A stretch of 44,462 nt of DNA from Nostoc sp. MG11 (GTDB lineage: Bacteria > Cyanobacteriota > Cyanobacteriia > Cyanobacteriales > Nostocaceae): contig NZ_JACXXN010000041.1 of assembly GCF_014904695.1 (NCBI RefSeq), positions 1 through 44,462 of the forward strand, given 5' to 3'. The notes below the pieces were generated by a model. That model did no database searches. It was not told the DNA's origin and saw nothing but the letters and a program-made list of their open reading frames with translations. Positions 1 through 7,420 of the stretch are shown here, in pieces. Numbering within the stretch: position 1 is the stretch's first letter; each line of letters begins with the position of its first letter. The position numbers and the translations under genes were made by a program.

Positions 1-29
1 TTCGTCGCCGGAGCAGAAGAGTTTTCAAG

Positions 30-290
30 ATGAAGAAGTTCATTGACCGCACCATAGAAACGGCAGCGATTGCCTCTTTACTGTTTACCGGATTTGCGGG
101 AGTAGGGGCGATCGCTTGCTGGGGATTAGAAATTATCGAGTTAAATACTAATCCCAGAGTAATTTTCTCTAGCTGGCACTATCAGAAAAACGCTTGTTTG
201 GGAGGTATGTTGGTTAGTTTTTCCACCTTCTTAGGCAGTTCTTTACTGGGGGCAAGCCTTAGTATTAGCAGGGATAATTTTCATAAATAA
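30..290 (+). CDS. Small two-helix membrane protein
   Basis: The 86-aa product has a basic start (MKK), a hydrophobic segment at about residues 11-33 and a second at about 59-78, so it is probably an inner-membrane protein with two helices. I do not recognise a family. It lies 13 nt upstream of another two-helix membrane protein on the same strand, so the two are probably cotranscribed. The ATG at 30 is near the window edge, and the purine-rich stretch before it gives only a weak ribosome site. Confidence 0.6.
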   Translation: MKKFIDRTIETAAIASLLFTGFAGVGAIACWGLEIIELNTNPRVIFSSWHYQKNACLGGMLVSFSTFLGSSLLGASLSISRDNFHK

Positions 291-303
291 TTAGGAGAAA
301 CCC

Positions 304-654
304 GTGCCAAACAAATATCTCAACATTTGTGCTATCGGGCTGGGAATAACAACAGCATTCATTGGAGGCACACTTATATTCAAAGGGACTAGTGAGGCAA
401 GTGTCAAAAGTTTTTTGGCTGGTTCGTGCTTGATTCTGGGAGGGACAGGGATAGCTTCAGCCAGTTTGTATCAAGTCAAAGTCGAGTCAGACATCGAAAA
501 GATTTTATCAGAAAGACGCAAAGCAATGCCAAAAGCTTGTAGGGGTTGCCGGAACTTTCATGGGATTAAATACCAAGGAGTGATGCTGGTTTGCGCGATA
601 CATCCTCATGGTGTAGAGAGTGATACCTGCCTAGATTTCGAGAAATTTAGTTAA
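304..654 (+). CDS. Membrane protein with C-terminal CxxC...C...C module
   Basis: The 116-aa product starts at GTG, preceded by a good AGGAG site at 293-297. Two hydrophobic helices (about residues 8-26 and 36-58) are followed by a cytoplasm-like linker and a cysteine module: CRGC, then FHG, LVCAIHPHG and C-x-DFE at the end. The same module ends the 222-aa protein at 9337-10005, spaced almost identically. Four cysteines and two histidines suggest metal binding, which is inference. Function unknown. It sits in a run of small plus-strand genes with spacers of 10-13 nt. Confidence 0.7.
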   Translation: MPNKYLNICAIGLGITTAFIGGTLIFKGTSEASVKSFLAGSCLILGGTGIASASLYQVKVESDIEKILSERRKAMPKACRGCRNFHGIKYQGVMLVCAIHPHGVESDTCLDFEKFS

Positions 655-664
655 CAAAATAGTT

Positions 665-898
665 ATGGAAATCATACTAACTACATCTGAAATACGGGCA
701 ATTCTCCAGGGTTGTCAGCAGACTTTGCGGCTTGTTCAAAGTACTACAGATTATCGACTGATTCAGTCTTCTCCTTACTTTTCAACATCAAACGATGTCT
801 ACATCGGTGATGCTGTGAATGTTTTAGGGGAGCTGGTGGAGGCGATTGACGAAGTAGAACAGATCACTCAATACAAGGAAGGAATTATAAATGACTGA
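665..898 (+). CDS. Small helical protein, paralogue of the 36202-36582 product
   Basis: The 77-aa product has no membrane segment and looks helical. Its N-terminal part reads GCQQTLRLVQSTTD, nearly matching GCKRTLRLVQNSSD in the 126-aa product encoded on the other strand at 36202-36582. Both continue into an acidic, valine/leucine-rich helix. The two are probably diverged paralogues on the same replicon. The stop codon overlaps the next gene by 8 nt, indicating translational coupling. Function unknown. Confidence 0.65.
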   Translation: MEIILTTSEIRAILQGCQQTLRLVQSTTDYRLIQSSPYFSTSNDVYIGDAVNVLGELVEAIDEVEQITQYKEGIIND

Positions 899-1085
899 AC
901 CAAAAACGCTTATCAAAGGAAAGCTGTACGAGTTTCGTGGGGTGCAACTCCGATACAGCCATCAGTCCCAATGTGCTGTGCAAGCCCGATATGTATTCAC
1001 CAACTCCAAGAGACAGCATCGGGAGTTGGGAGCGCAAATTATCAGACGGGAATTACACAGTATCGAAGAGTTTGCAGAGAATTAA
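891..1085 (+). CDS. Small basic hypothetical protein
   Basis: The 64-aa product starts inside the end of the preceding gene (8-nt overlap) with AGGAA about 10 nt upstream. It contains YEFRGVQLRY followed by a basic, arginine-rich stretch. No family is recognised. The coupled arrangement and the matching start support it as coding. A longer frame that begins at 937 inside it is rejected in favour of the ATG at 1153. Confidence 0.5.
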   Translation: MTEPKTLIKGKLYEFRGVQLRYSHQSQCAVQARYVFTNSKRQHRELGAQIIRRELHSIEEFAEN

Positions 1086-1152
1086 CGAACCGGAAGGAAG
1101 CAAATACCTTGCCAATCGAGGTATTAACCTAAACATACAAAGGAGTTACAAC

Positions 1153-1434
1153 ATGCGGTTATCTGTAGACAACGATTTTCAGCACAGAGAGTCGTCCTTG
1201 ACCAAAGCATTGCGGCAGATTCAGCAGTTGAAATCCAAGGTTGCTGAGTTAGAGCAGCAACATCAAGATTATGTGCGATCGCAGCAGAATCTTATAGAGG
1301 CGATCGCTGAAATTTGTATGTCTTCGATGCAGGAGGTTGAGGCCCTCCGCATTCTGATATACAAGGGTGAGGCGGAATGTCGGCGGTATTTGCGCTCGTT
1401 GTTAGTGCAAAGAAGATTGGCGAATAAAAAGTAA
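1153..1434 (+). CDS. Coiled-coil hypothetical protein
   Basis: I place the start at the ATG at 1153 because AAAGGAGTT lies just upstream at ideal spacing. The open frame extends back to 937, but that part overlaps the previous gene and reads like non-coding frame. The 93-aa product has heptad-like leucines at about residues 15-45 (LRQIQQLKSKVAELEQQHQ) and a basic C-terminus. HIP1 octamers lie inside the gene near 1277 and 1302. Function unknown. Probably the last gene of the 30-1434 series. Confidence 0.6.
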   Translation: MRLSVDNDFQHRESSLTKALRQIQQLKSKVAELEQQHQDYVRSQQNLIEAIAEICMSSMQEVEALRILIYKGEAECRRYLRSLLVQRRLANKK

Positions 1435-1445
1435 AACTGTGAAAA

Positions 1446-1820
1446 TTAAGCGCTCAGTGATTCTGGCTGTGTATCGGCTATTTCCAAAACCCGGCGTAAC
1501 CAATCTTGAGTCTGTCCCTGTGCAACCCGCTTTTGTTCGGTATCAGACCAAATTTTGTCCCAATGAAATAGCCAATGAGTTAAAACCCGACCTAAATCAA
1601 CCAACTCGGAGGCTCGATCAATGTCGTCAGCTTTCACCATGTCGGGAACAGTCCACTCAAGAAAGTACCGACTTTCTTTTACCAGAGGCATCATCAAATC
1701 CTGGGATGATGTCTCAGTCCACAAAGACTGAATTTGCTCTAGGTGTGCAGCTAAATGATGCAGGCGAGTAGAAACATCATCTTGCGTAAAATTTTGTTGT
1801 TCTGGTGTCACTTCGATCAT
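1446..1820 (-). CDS. Helical partner of the DUF5674 protein
   Basis: The 124-aa acidic helical product begins with an ATGA overlap of the upstream DUF5674 gene, so the two are translationally coupled and probably work together. It is tryptophan-rich in the middle (HWLFHWDKIW). I do not recognise its family. The pair runs against all surrounding genes, like an inserted two-gene cassette. Two overlapping small genes resemble the layout of toxin-antitoxin modules, but nothing in the sequence proves that. Confidence 0.65.
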   Translation of the reverse strand: MIEVTPEQQNFTQDDVSTRLHHLAAHLEQIQSLWTETSSQDLMMPLVKESRYFLEWTVPDMVKADDIDRASELVDLGRVLTHWLFHWDKIWSDTEQKRVAQGQTQDWLRRVLEIADTQPESLSA

Positions 1821-2149
1821 ACATTTCCCAGGAACTCGACAATAATTTGGGCTACTCTTTCTCTAATAATAGGGTCTAAAATCTCCATTGACTTATTTTG
1901 CCGAGGTCGGAGATTGACGATTGATTCAAAAATCATCCTTCCAGTTAAAGGCATGAAGCTAGCACACCAGATATTTTCTTGCCGACTACCATCATTCAGC
2001 AAGGCTTGTTCGCAATCATAGTGCAAATCACCACCACCAGCCAACACCCAACGCTCAATATCGACTGCGGTTTTAATGTAGAACTTGTGCTGTTGGAACA
2101 TAAGTTCAATTTGTTTAGGGGTAGCGCGATCACGTAATAACAGAATCAT
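1817..2149 (-). CDS. DUF5674 family protein
   Basis: The 110-aa product matches the pattern I know for DUF5674: an N-terminal LLRDRAT segment, a YIKTAVDIER-LAGGG-LH-DCE core, an LLNDGSRQENIW turn, then NLRPRQN-SMEI-DP-IRERV. The length is normal for that family. Biochemical function is unknown. It is first in a leftward pair whose second gene starts within its stop codon. Downstream of its start, on the plus strand, lie fragments of a broken small gene (2161-2387), which suggests the cassette was inserted into or beside that gene. Confidence 0.75.
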   Translation of the reverse strand: MILLLRDRATPKQIELMFQQHKFYIKTAVDIERWVLAGGGDLHYDCEQALLNDGSRQENIWCASFMPLTGRMIFESIVNLRPRQNKSMEILDPIIRERVAQIIVEFLGNV

Positions 2150-2160
2150 TCAAATCACAA

Positions 2161-2387
2161 ACTCTATCAAAGGAAAGTATTCCAATTAGGAAAGGGCATC
2201 AATTAATCATTGCAAGCACTACTGGGATATTAGCAGCAGTTGCAGTGGGATATTTCGGAGTGCAAAAGTTTAGCAGGGATACGACGCCGTTGGTGGAGGA
2301 ATGGTAGGACTGGGCGCAGTCGCTCAATTAACTCAAATCCAATCCAAGTCCCGTAAGAAACCACAAGTTTCTCACGAAAATAGATAA
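2161..2387 (+). pseudogene. Frameshifted remnant of a small membrane protein
   Basis: One frame reads a hydrophobic stretch (ASTTGILAAVAVGYFGVQKF) and stops at 2305-2307. The next frame, from about 2290, continues with VGGGMVGLGAVAQLTQIQSK and stops at 2385-2387. Joined by a single frame change the two make a plausible small membrane protein like those at 30-654. No ATG/GTG/TTG starts the first frame, so the 5' end also seems lost. The frameshift could instead be a sequencing error. Confidence 0.45.
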
Positions 2388-2421
2388 ACAATTGATTGCA
2401 ATCAACTTTGTAGAGCTACAA

Positions 2422-2736
2422 ATGGAAAATTTGAAAATCACTAGTGTTATTCCTAGCTACTGGACAGTGCCGAAATATTCGTTGGGGCAACGCATAAAAC
2501 AAGGAATGATCGTCGGCATTCAATATTGCTTGCCTGATAATCTACTGGCTGAATCCAGTGATGGCTCATGGCAGTACATAGTACAAGTTAGTACCAATAA
2601 TAAAGATAAACAAGTAGAGGATTTGCAAGAGCATGAAGTGCAACCACTTGCCCCACAAGAATTACGTAGGCTTCTGACGGCAGAAATTGAAGCTCACCAA
2701 CGAAAGATGGTAGTGCTGACACAACAGTTGCCCTGA
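2422..2736 (+). CDS. Hypothetical plasmid protein, possibly beta-rich
   Basis: The frame is open from a TTG at 2392, but I prefer the ATG at 2422, which gives 104 aa. The middle has YSLGQRIKQGMIVGIQY, then SWQYIVQVS and EVQPL, a pattern that looks like a small beta-barrel with alternating hydrophobics. The C-terminal 30 residues are helical. No catalytic motif is visible and I do not recognise a family. It is the last plus-strand gene before the repeat field. Confidence 0.6.
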   Translation: MENLKITSVIPSYWTVPKYSLGQRIKQGMIVGIQYCLPDNLLAESSDGSWQYIVQVSTNNKDKQVEDLQEHEVQPLAPQELRRLLTAEIEAHQRKMVVLTQQLP

Positions 2737-2780
2737 AATAAATAAGGCAGAAGTTGGGGATTTTTCTAATTCGTCTTTAA

Positions 2781-3060
2781 CCCTTCCGCTTTTAGCTGTG
2801 ACACCTCAATAGCCTGTCAGGACTAAGTTACAGTGTTTTTGAACTAGCTGTTTTTAACCTTCAAAACGAAAAGCGGAAGGGAAAGCGGAAGGGTTGGGCT
2901 TTTTAGACACCTGAAAGCTTTATCAAATAAGGTTTTGTATTTTTAAAGACTGTGACACCAGAAACGACTAGGTTTCAAGAAAAGCGGAAGGGTGTCACAA
3001 CGAAATAATAATGGTTTGAGACACTTGAGTGATGACACGGAACGATTGTTTTGTGACATC
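2781..3060. repeat. Iteron-like field with two repeated motifs
   Basis: Two short words recur in this gene-free stretch. AAAGCGGAAGGG occurs at 2870-2881, 2882-2893 (in tandem) and 2981-2992, and inverted at 2781-2792. TGTGACAYC occurs at 2797-2805, 2951-2959 and 3052-3060, and inverted at 2991-2999. The 2951-2959/2991-2999 pair forms a spaced inverted repeat. Such clustered words are typical of protein-binding arrays at replication origins or partition sites. Function here is inferred only. Confidence 0.6.
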
Positions 3061-3080
3061 ACGATTAGAAGGCAAAAAAA

Positions 3081-3098
3081 GAGGGGCAATTGCCCCTC
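3081..3098 (-). terminator. Strong rho-independent terminator
   Basis: A perfect 18-nt palindrome, GAGGGGCAATTGCCCCTC, is followed on the minus strand by a run of seven T residues and on the plus strand by ATTGTTCG and eight T residues. It ends the leftward operon 3122-3791 and may work in both directions, insulating the repeat field from the neighbouring genes. Confidence 0.85.
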
Positions 3099-3121
3099 AT
3101 TGTTCGTTTTTTTTGTAGCGT

Positions 3122-3571
3122 TCAAGCTGTAGCCCATCGAATCCATTGCTCAACTTCTGGGCGAGTTAAACGTTTTTCCACTTGAAAAGTAACTTGCTGT
3201 TTTTGTGCCCATCGGTAGAGAGTTCGTAAAGCTACTTGCTTGCCAGTAACTCTCAAGATGATCTCTGGTAAATCTCTTCCTTTAGCGTTGGTGAAACGAG
3301 CATCATAAATAGCTTCAGCAAGATGTAATTCTGCTAGTGGGTTTTCTTTGAGTTTGAACTTAATTTGAAGCAGAGTAATTTTTTGACAAGGCTGAAGTTT
3401 TTTCATGTAAGCCAAAGTCAAAAGCCATAGTGCTTTTTGAGTGTCAATTTCACGAGAATACGGCAGAACTTGGCATAGTCGAAGCCATTTACGCCAAGTA
3501 CGATCTGTGATTGAACGGCAATAGACCTTTTCGCAAGACAGCTTTAACCAATCCAAGGGGTATTTATCCAT
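3122..3571 (-). CDS. Putative DNA-binding protein of a repeat-linked operon
   Basis: The 149-aa basic product ends with a helix-turn-helix-like segment (TGKQVALRTLYRWAQ, about residues 108-122) followed by LTRPEVEQWIRW, resembling MerR/excisionase-type wings. The N-terminus has several tryptophans and lysines. No family is firmly recognised. It lies 13 nt downstream of the RHH-like gene on the same strand and reads toward the terminator and iteron-like field, so binding to those repeats is a reasonable guess. I see no ParA- or ParM-like ATPase beside it. Confidence 0.6.
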   Translation of the reverse strand: MDKYPLDWLKLSCEKVYCRSITDRTWRKWLRLCQVLPYSREIDTQKALWLLTLAYMKKLQPCQKITLLQIKFKLKENPLAELHLAEAIYDARFTNAKGRDLPEIILRVTGKQVALRTLYRWAQKQQVTFQVEKRLTRPEVEQWIRWATA

Positions 3572-3584
3572 AATTCATCTGTCC

Positions 3585-3791
3585 CTACTCTTTAGCAGCA
3601 GCCCTCCTATATAAAGATGCAAAAGCTGGAGACTCTTGCTCTCGCTCAAGTATTTGGCGCAACAAAGTGGCCATAGGAATTTCTTTCCAATCAGAAACTT
3701 CTTTGTATTGGTCATAAGCTTTTCTACAAAGAGTGATAGTGATTTGGTAACGGTCAGTCATGTCTGTGACTTGTTCTATATGTGGATTCAT
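3585..3791 (-). CDS. Ribbon-helix-helix-like regulator
   Basis: The 68-aa product contains DRYQITITLCRKAYDQYKEVSDWKEIPMATLLRQIL, which fits a beta-strand followed by two helices as in Arc/CopG repressors. The frame begins with GTG ATG at 3794/3791. I use the ATG at 3791; an ATG at 3761 would start directly at the RHH core. It is first in a two-gene leftward operon and probably autoregulates from the AT-rich spacer 3795-3894, which contains CGCAAT and ATTGCG half-sites. Confidence 0.6.
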   Translation of the reverse strand: MNPHIEQVTDMTDRYQITITLCRKAYDQYKEVSDWKEIPMATLLRQILEREQESPAFASLYRRAAAKE

Positions 3792-3921
3792 CACATTATC
3801 ATCCCAAAATCATTGCATTTGTGAAAGAAGTTTATCTAATTATAGGTTAAATTCATCGCAATTTAATTGCAATTGTGATTAGATTGCGTTAGCTTTGAAT
3901 GTATCACCTCCAGGAGATTAT

Positions 3922-4434
3922 ATGGACAAAATTGAACAACTTTTACAGTCTTACAACATTGAAGTCAGCGAAGAAGAGGTTGCTAAACTCTGCGTTGAAG
4001 TTGGTGTAGACATTAACCAATTGAGTGACTCTGATGCACAAGTAATAGCACAGCACATTCTTGAGCAGCGTTCATCCTCTGGGAAGTTAGCCACCAATGG
4101 CAAGTCCAAGAGTACGGGAGGCGGCAAACTGGGCAAGAATTCCCCCCGCCGTAAAACCACACCACCATTGCAAGAAGCGATCACTAAGGCATCCCAGGTT
4201 TCTAACCAAGAAATCCAATCTTTGGAGAATGTTCTAAACGTAGGTATTGATGCTTACACAACTGACAAAGCCGATCAACTATTAGCATCAATCCGCAATG
4301 CACCCAAGGAAGTGGTGAGTAAATTTGTTGAGAAGGCGATGGAGGAGGAAGCGGATGTAGATTCCTTTCGTGCAGTCGGTGAACAACTCGTTACGGGTAT
4401 TTTCGGCATTAGCCCAACAAATGCAGCCGAGTAA
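3922..4434 (+). CDS. Two-part hypothetical protein with a basic linker
   Basis: I start at the ATG at 3922 (170 aa) because AGGAG at 3912-3916 is ideally placed; an upstream TTG at 3895 is in frame but unsupported. Residues 1-50 form an acidic helical domain, residues 55-85 a Gly/Ser/Lys linker (GKSKSTGGGKLGKNSPRRK), and residues 90-165 a helical domain. No motif identifies it. It heads the plus-strand operon that leads to the FtsK/VirD4-like ATPase and diverges from the RHH operon. Confidence 0.65.
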   Translation: MDKIEQLLQSYNIEVSEEEVAKLCVEVGVDINQLSDSDAQVIAQHILEQRSSSGKLATNGKSKSTGGGKLGKNSPRRKTTPPLQEAITKASQVSNQEIQSLENVLNVGIDAYTTDKADQLLASIRNAPKEVVSKFVEKAMEEEADVDSFRAVGEQLVTGIFGISPTNAAE

Positions 4435-4630
4435 GTTGATTCAAGCGGCGGCTGGATTAAACCTGCTGTTGCTGACATTATTGATGGGAGCAGTAATTTA
4501 TGCAGGCATCAGCCAGACAGCAGTTAATAGAAAGCCTCAACAGACAGTTGAAGACCGAACCGATCAATATTCAACTGAAGTCAGATGGAGAACTGAATCT
4601 AAGAGGGGTATCCCTGCAAAACCTGAGTAA
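4421..4630 (+). CDS. Possible small membrane protein overlapping its neighbours
   Basis: A 69-aa frame starts at the ATG at 4421, overlapping the previous stop by 14 nt. Residues 4-32 are strongly hydrophobic (LIQAAAGLNLLLLTLLMGAV), which looks like a real membrane helix. From 4500 the frame lies inside the better-supported gene 4500-4844 and reads like an out-of-frame shadow. Either it is a short overlapping gene or the 5' part of the next gene joined by a frameshift. Confidence 0.4.
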   Translation: MQPSKLIQAAAGLNLLLLTLLMGAVIYAGISQTAVNRKPQQTVEDRTDQYSTEVRWRTESKRGIPAKPE

Positions 4631-4844
4631 TGAAGAGTGGTTGATTCTGCAACAACTGATTGATGAATCAAGAGTGCGCTCGCGGGACACGAAAAAGCTT
4701 GAGGAGATGATGCAACGGGGCATGGAAGCTCAAGGATTGATTGCTGCTTGCTTAGTGTTCATGCTTCTAATTTTAGGATTTTTCAGTCTGACAAGGTTTG
4801 TAAATTACCAAATTCAACAGTTTCAAACAATGGAGGTTAGGTAA
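4500..4844 (+). CDS. Membrane-anchored hypothetical protein
   Basis: The 114-aa product has a soluble N-terminal region (about residues 1-75) with a small beta segment and helices, then one membrane helix at about residues 79-100 (GLIAACLVFMLLILGFFSLT). Its stop overlaps the next ATG by one base (TAATG), so translation is probably coupled. It belongs to the cluster before the FtsK/VirD4-like ATPase and may be an accessory membrane component of that machine, which is inference from position. Confidence 0.6.
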   Translation: MQASARQQLIESLNRQLKTEPINIQLKSDGELNLRGVSLQNLSNEEWLILQQLIDESRVRSRDTKKLEEMMQRGMEAQGLIAACLVFMLLILGFFSLTRFVNYQIQQFQTMEVR

Positions 4845-5278
4845 TGTTAGGGAAATGGTTGCCTAGTTTGTTTGGCAGTAGTAATCAGTTATCAACCGAA
4901 CTGAAAGTTGGGGATGCCACCCAGATAGAGGGAGATGTCCCTTCAACTATTCGCTCTCGATATAGTTTACCAGCATACACTACAGCCCAACAGGTATTGA
5001 ACGAGGCAGAAGTAGCTGGTACTCTCAAAGCCCAACAATGGTTGCATACAAAGATGTCCCGCCACAGACTCAAGCAGTTGCAGTCTTTGGCAACAATGTA
5101 CGATAACCAATTGAAGTATAGCCAAGAAGCAATGAAGGTAGAAGAACAATTGCAGCGTACCAAAGCGATGCACGGTGAGGCAGTTATCCGTCATGCCTTC
5201 GGCTCGACTGAACAGCATCGACAACTTAATGGCTACGAGCAGGCATTTAACGAAGTAGGCGATAGCTTTAAGTTTTAG
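4844..5278 (+). CDS. Coiled-coil hypothetical protein in the ATPase operon
   Basis: The 144-aa soluble product starts in a TAATG overlap with the upstream gene. Residues 45-125 are helical and glutamine-rich (QQVLNEAEVAGTLKAQQWLH and following), consistent with a coiled coil. No known family is apparent. Tight coupling to membrane proteins on either side suggests a shared complex. Confidence 0.65.
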   Translation: MLGKWLPSLFGSSNQLSTELKVGDATQIEGDVPSTIRSRYSLPAYTTAQQVLNEAEVAGTLKAQQWLHTKMSRHRLKQLQSLATMYDNQLKYSQEAMKVEEQLQRTKAMHGEAVIRHAFGSTEQHRQLNGYEQAFNEVGDSFKF

Positions 5279-5290
5279 GGGTCAAGTGAA

Positions 5291-5578
5291 ATGAAGTTCA
5301 AGCTCTCATATGTTGGGTACATCGTCTGTGGGGTAGGGCTGTCAATGTTATTAGGATTTTTAGGAGCCGCCAGTCCTATTAGTCAGTATATAGTTTGGAT
5401 TATCGGCATGGTCTGCATTGTGTGCTTGGCAGATGGATTTCTCAATTTTGCGGACTTCACAAGAAAAGGACATGCTTTTAACCGTAAGACATTAATCAGT
5501 GCAATGATGCCAGGATTAATGTTTGCGTTGATGTTTTTAACTTTAGTTGCCGCTGGTGTTTCATTGGGGATGAGGTAG
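5291..5578 (+). CDS. Three-helix membrane protein
   Basis: The 95-aa product is mostly hydrophobic, with helices at about residues 6-26, 32-52 and 72-93, and a basic loop (FTRKGHAFNRKT) that should face the cytoplasm. It lies 12 nt after the previous gene and 7 nt before the FtsK/VirD4-like ATPase, so it is likely a partner of that ATPase in the membrane. No family recognised. Confidence 0.65.
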   Translation: MKFKLSYVGYIVCGVGLSMLLGFLGAASPISQYIVWIIGMVCIVCLADGFLNFADFTRKGHAFNRKTLISAMMPGLMFALMFLTLVAAGVSLGMR

Positions 5579-5585
5579 CAGATAA

Positions 5586-7094
5586 ATGGTATTTCAACTG
5601 GAGCGATTGGTTACAAGTCGCGTTGTGAGTGTCGAGAGAGCCACATTGTTCTCCTTGGGGGCCAGTGCAGTGATGTGTCTGTCGGCTCCTTTTTTCTTGA
5701 ATACTGACCGAGCGATGACTGGGATGTTGCTTGGTGCTGGTACTATTAGTGCGGGGTTGTTTGGAGTCTCAGCTCAAATTGCTGAGGGTAAGCAAAAAAT
5801 CCACGCCTCTCTTGAAGAGGCCGACCTGAAGGCACTCAAGCAAGAGTTACAAGGTAAAGCTCTGTCTCATCATGTCAAAAGTGCGATCGCCTCGAAAAGA
5901 GACATTGCGGCTTTTATCAACGGGCTGCCAGAACATGAAAGACCCAGATGGATTCAGGAATATGGAATGCAAGGCTTAGTGGCATTACCTGAACCACCAG
6001 CACGACAAGTGCCCCCACGTCCTGGCATCCCTAACCCAGAAATTGCTGACATTGATGAAGAATTAGTGCAGTCTATAATCAATCCTGGGGCATTGCAAGT
6101 CTTGCAGACAATTGCAGCTAATTATCCTTCATACATCAGACTAGATGCTGAATGGTTAAACCAAGTGTGTGATGCTGCGGCGAACCACGACATGACTAAA
6201 CGCAGCAATCACCATTTCTATATTAGTGGGGGTACACAGTCGGGTAAGTCCACTCTTGCAGGGGTTATTGTTAACAAGATTGCGAGCAAGTCTCAAACTC
6301 CAGCAATTGTCCTCGGTAGTGATCCCAAAGATGAAGTGACACGCTGGTTGTGTAAGTTTACCAAGAAGTTTGATGGCATGGCAAAATTAGTCGATTGGAG
6401 AACTTTTGCTACAAATCAAATTGAGCAGCAAAAAGCCAGAGTCGCCAAAGTGGGTGGTGATTGTCAGGGTGTGCCCGAATTATTTCTTTTACAAGATGAA
6501 GTCGATAGTGTTTATGGCGGTGGTAAAGGACTACCGGGAATGGTTGATGCTGACACAGCCAAAGACTTACAAGGGTTTTGGAACTATGTCATCAAATTCA
6601 CCGCTGGACTCAAAGGCCACGGAATTTTTATGGGGCAATCTCCATTGTCTAGTGAAACTGGATTTAGCCGTCCATCGCTGAAAAATGTATGTTTTATGGC
6701 CACAGGACAAACATCGTCTTACATCCTGGAGCATCCCCAAGACTTTGTAAATGTCAAAAAAGAGATTCTTGAAGTTCTACGACAAACATGTGAACTATTA
6801 GAGAAAGCGGGTGTTCGTTACGCTTTGGTGATTCCGACTCGTGGTAATCCCTTTGTTGCTCTGATTCCAGAATTTGATATCCAGGGTATGGAACAAAAGC
6901 AAGACAAACAATCAAGCGATTCTACAAGTGCATCTACTGATTGGTATGAAGAGATCAAAAAATGGGCAAACGAGTTGGGAAGACGACCAAAATATCAAGA
7001 ACTCAAGCAGAAGTATCAGGAACTAACAGGACAGGTATTAAACGAAAAGGGTATTACTCTACTGCTAGAAAACTTGGGCTATCCAGAGGATTAA
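5586..7094 (+). CDS. FtsK/VirD4-like DNA-translocating ATPase
   Basis: The 502-aa product has two N-terminal membrane helices (about residues 20-64), a variable stalk, and a P-loop ATPase domain. The Walker A motif is GGTQSGKST at 215-223 (K221) and Walker B is LFLLQDE with D304 and E305. The segment IFMGQSPLSSETGF fits a downstream sensor strand. A C-terminal helical region (about 445-502) resembles a small winged-helix or recruitment domain. Architecture matches conjugative coupling proteins or FtsK-type pumps, smaller than cell-division FtsK. Several small membrane genes precede it in one operon. It may couple DNA to the type IV secretion genes at 40-44 kb. Confidence 0.75.
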   Translation: MVFQLERLVTSRVVSVERATLFSLGASAVMCLSAPFFLNTDRAMTGMLLGAGTISAGLFGVSAQIAEGKQKIHASLEEADLKALKQELQGKALSHHVKSAIASKRDIAAFINGLPEHERPRWIQEYGMQGLVALPEPPARQVPPRPGIPNPEIADIDEELVQSIINPGALQVLQTIAANYPSYIRLDAEWLNQVCDAAANHDMTKRSNHHFYISGGTQSGKSTLAGVIVNKIASKSQTPAIVLGSDPKDEVTRWLCKFTKKFDGMAKLVDWRTFATNQIEQQKARVAKVGGDCQGVPELFLLQDEVDSVYGGGKGLPGMVDADTAKDLQGFWNYVIKFTAGLKGHGIFMGQSPLSSETGFSRPSLKNVCFMATGQTSSYILEHPQDFVNVKKEILEVLRQTCELLEKAGVRYALVIPTRGNPFVALIPEFDIQGMEQKQDKQSSDSTSASTDWYEEIKKWANELGRRPKYQELKQKYQELTGQVLNEKGITLLLENLGYPED

Positions 7095-7420
7095 ACTGGG
7101 ATGCTCGCTATGGTGATCTCAAGATGTATCGAAAACAGGTAGCTCTAGCTCATCGAGAACACAAGCAAGCTCAGAATAGATGTTGTTGCTGTTTAACAAT
7201 AAGAGCAACACAAATGCACCATACAGAATACGGGACAACAGAGCAAATAGGAATTAATTGGTTTCCCCTTTGTAAAAACTGTCATCATGAAATTGCACAT
7301 TCAACAGCCAATTGGATTAAGAGTAGAGTTAATCCAGTTTGGAGCAATCGAAATACGCAAGAGTTTACGAAACGCTTACAACTTGGATATCAACTATTGT
7401 ATGCAGGGATTGACTTTTGA
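7073..7420 (+). CDS. HNH-like zinc protein
   Basis: The product has CCCC-LTIRATQMHH in its middle and PLCKNCHHEIAH later. This gives paired cysteines, a double histidine and a second CxxCH group, the pattern of HNH endonuclease-like zinc domains. The frame DARYGDLKMYRKQV just before the ATG at 7124 looks coding, so I suggest the TTG at 7073 (115 aa, 22-nt overlap with the ATPase gene); starting at 7124 gives 98 aa. The open frame back to 6962 is shadow. The stop overlaps the next gene's TTG. Nuclease activity is inferred, not shown. Confidence 0.6.
   Translation, partial: LGLSRGLNWDARYGDLKMYRKQVALAHREHKQAQNRCCCCLTIRATQMHHTEYGTTEQIGINWFPLCKNCHHEIAHSTANWIKSRVNPVWSNRNTQEFTKRLQLGYQLLYAGIDF

Noticed and set aside
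1439-1771. Plus-strand 110-aa frame
   Set aside because: It lies opposite the coupled minus-strand pair with DUF5674, which has family similarity and an ATGA overlap.
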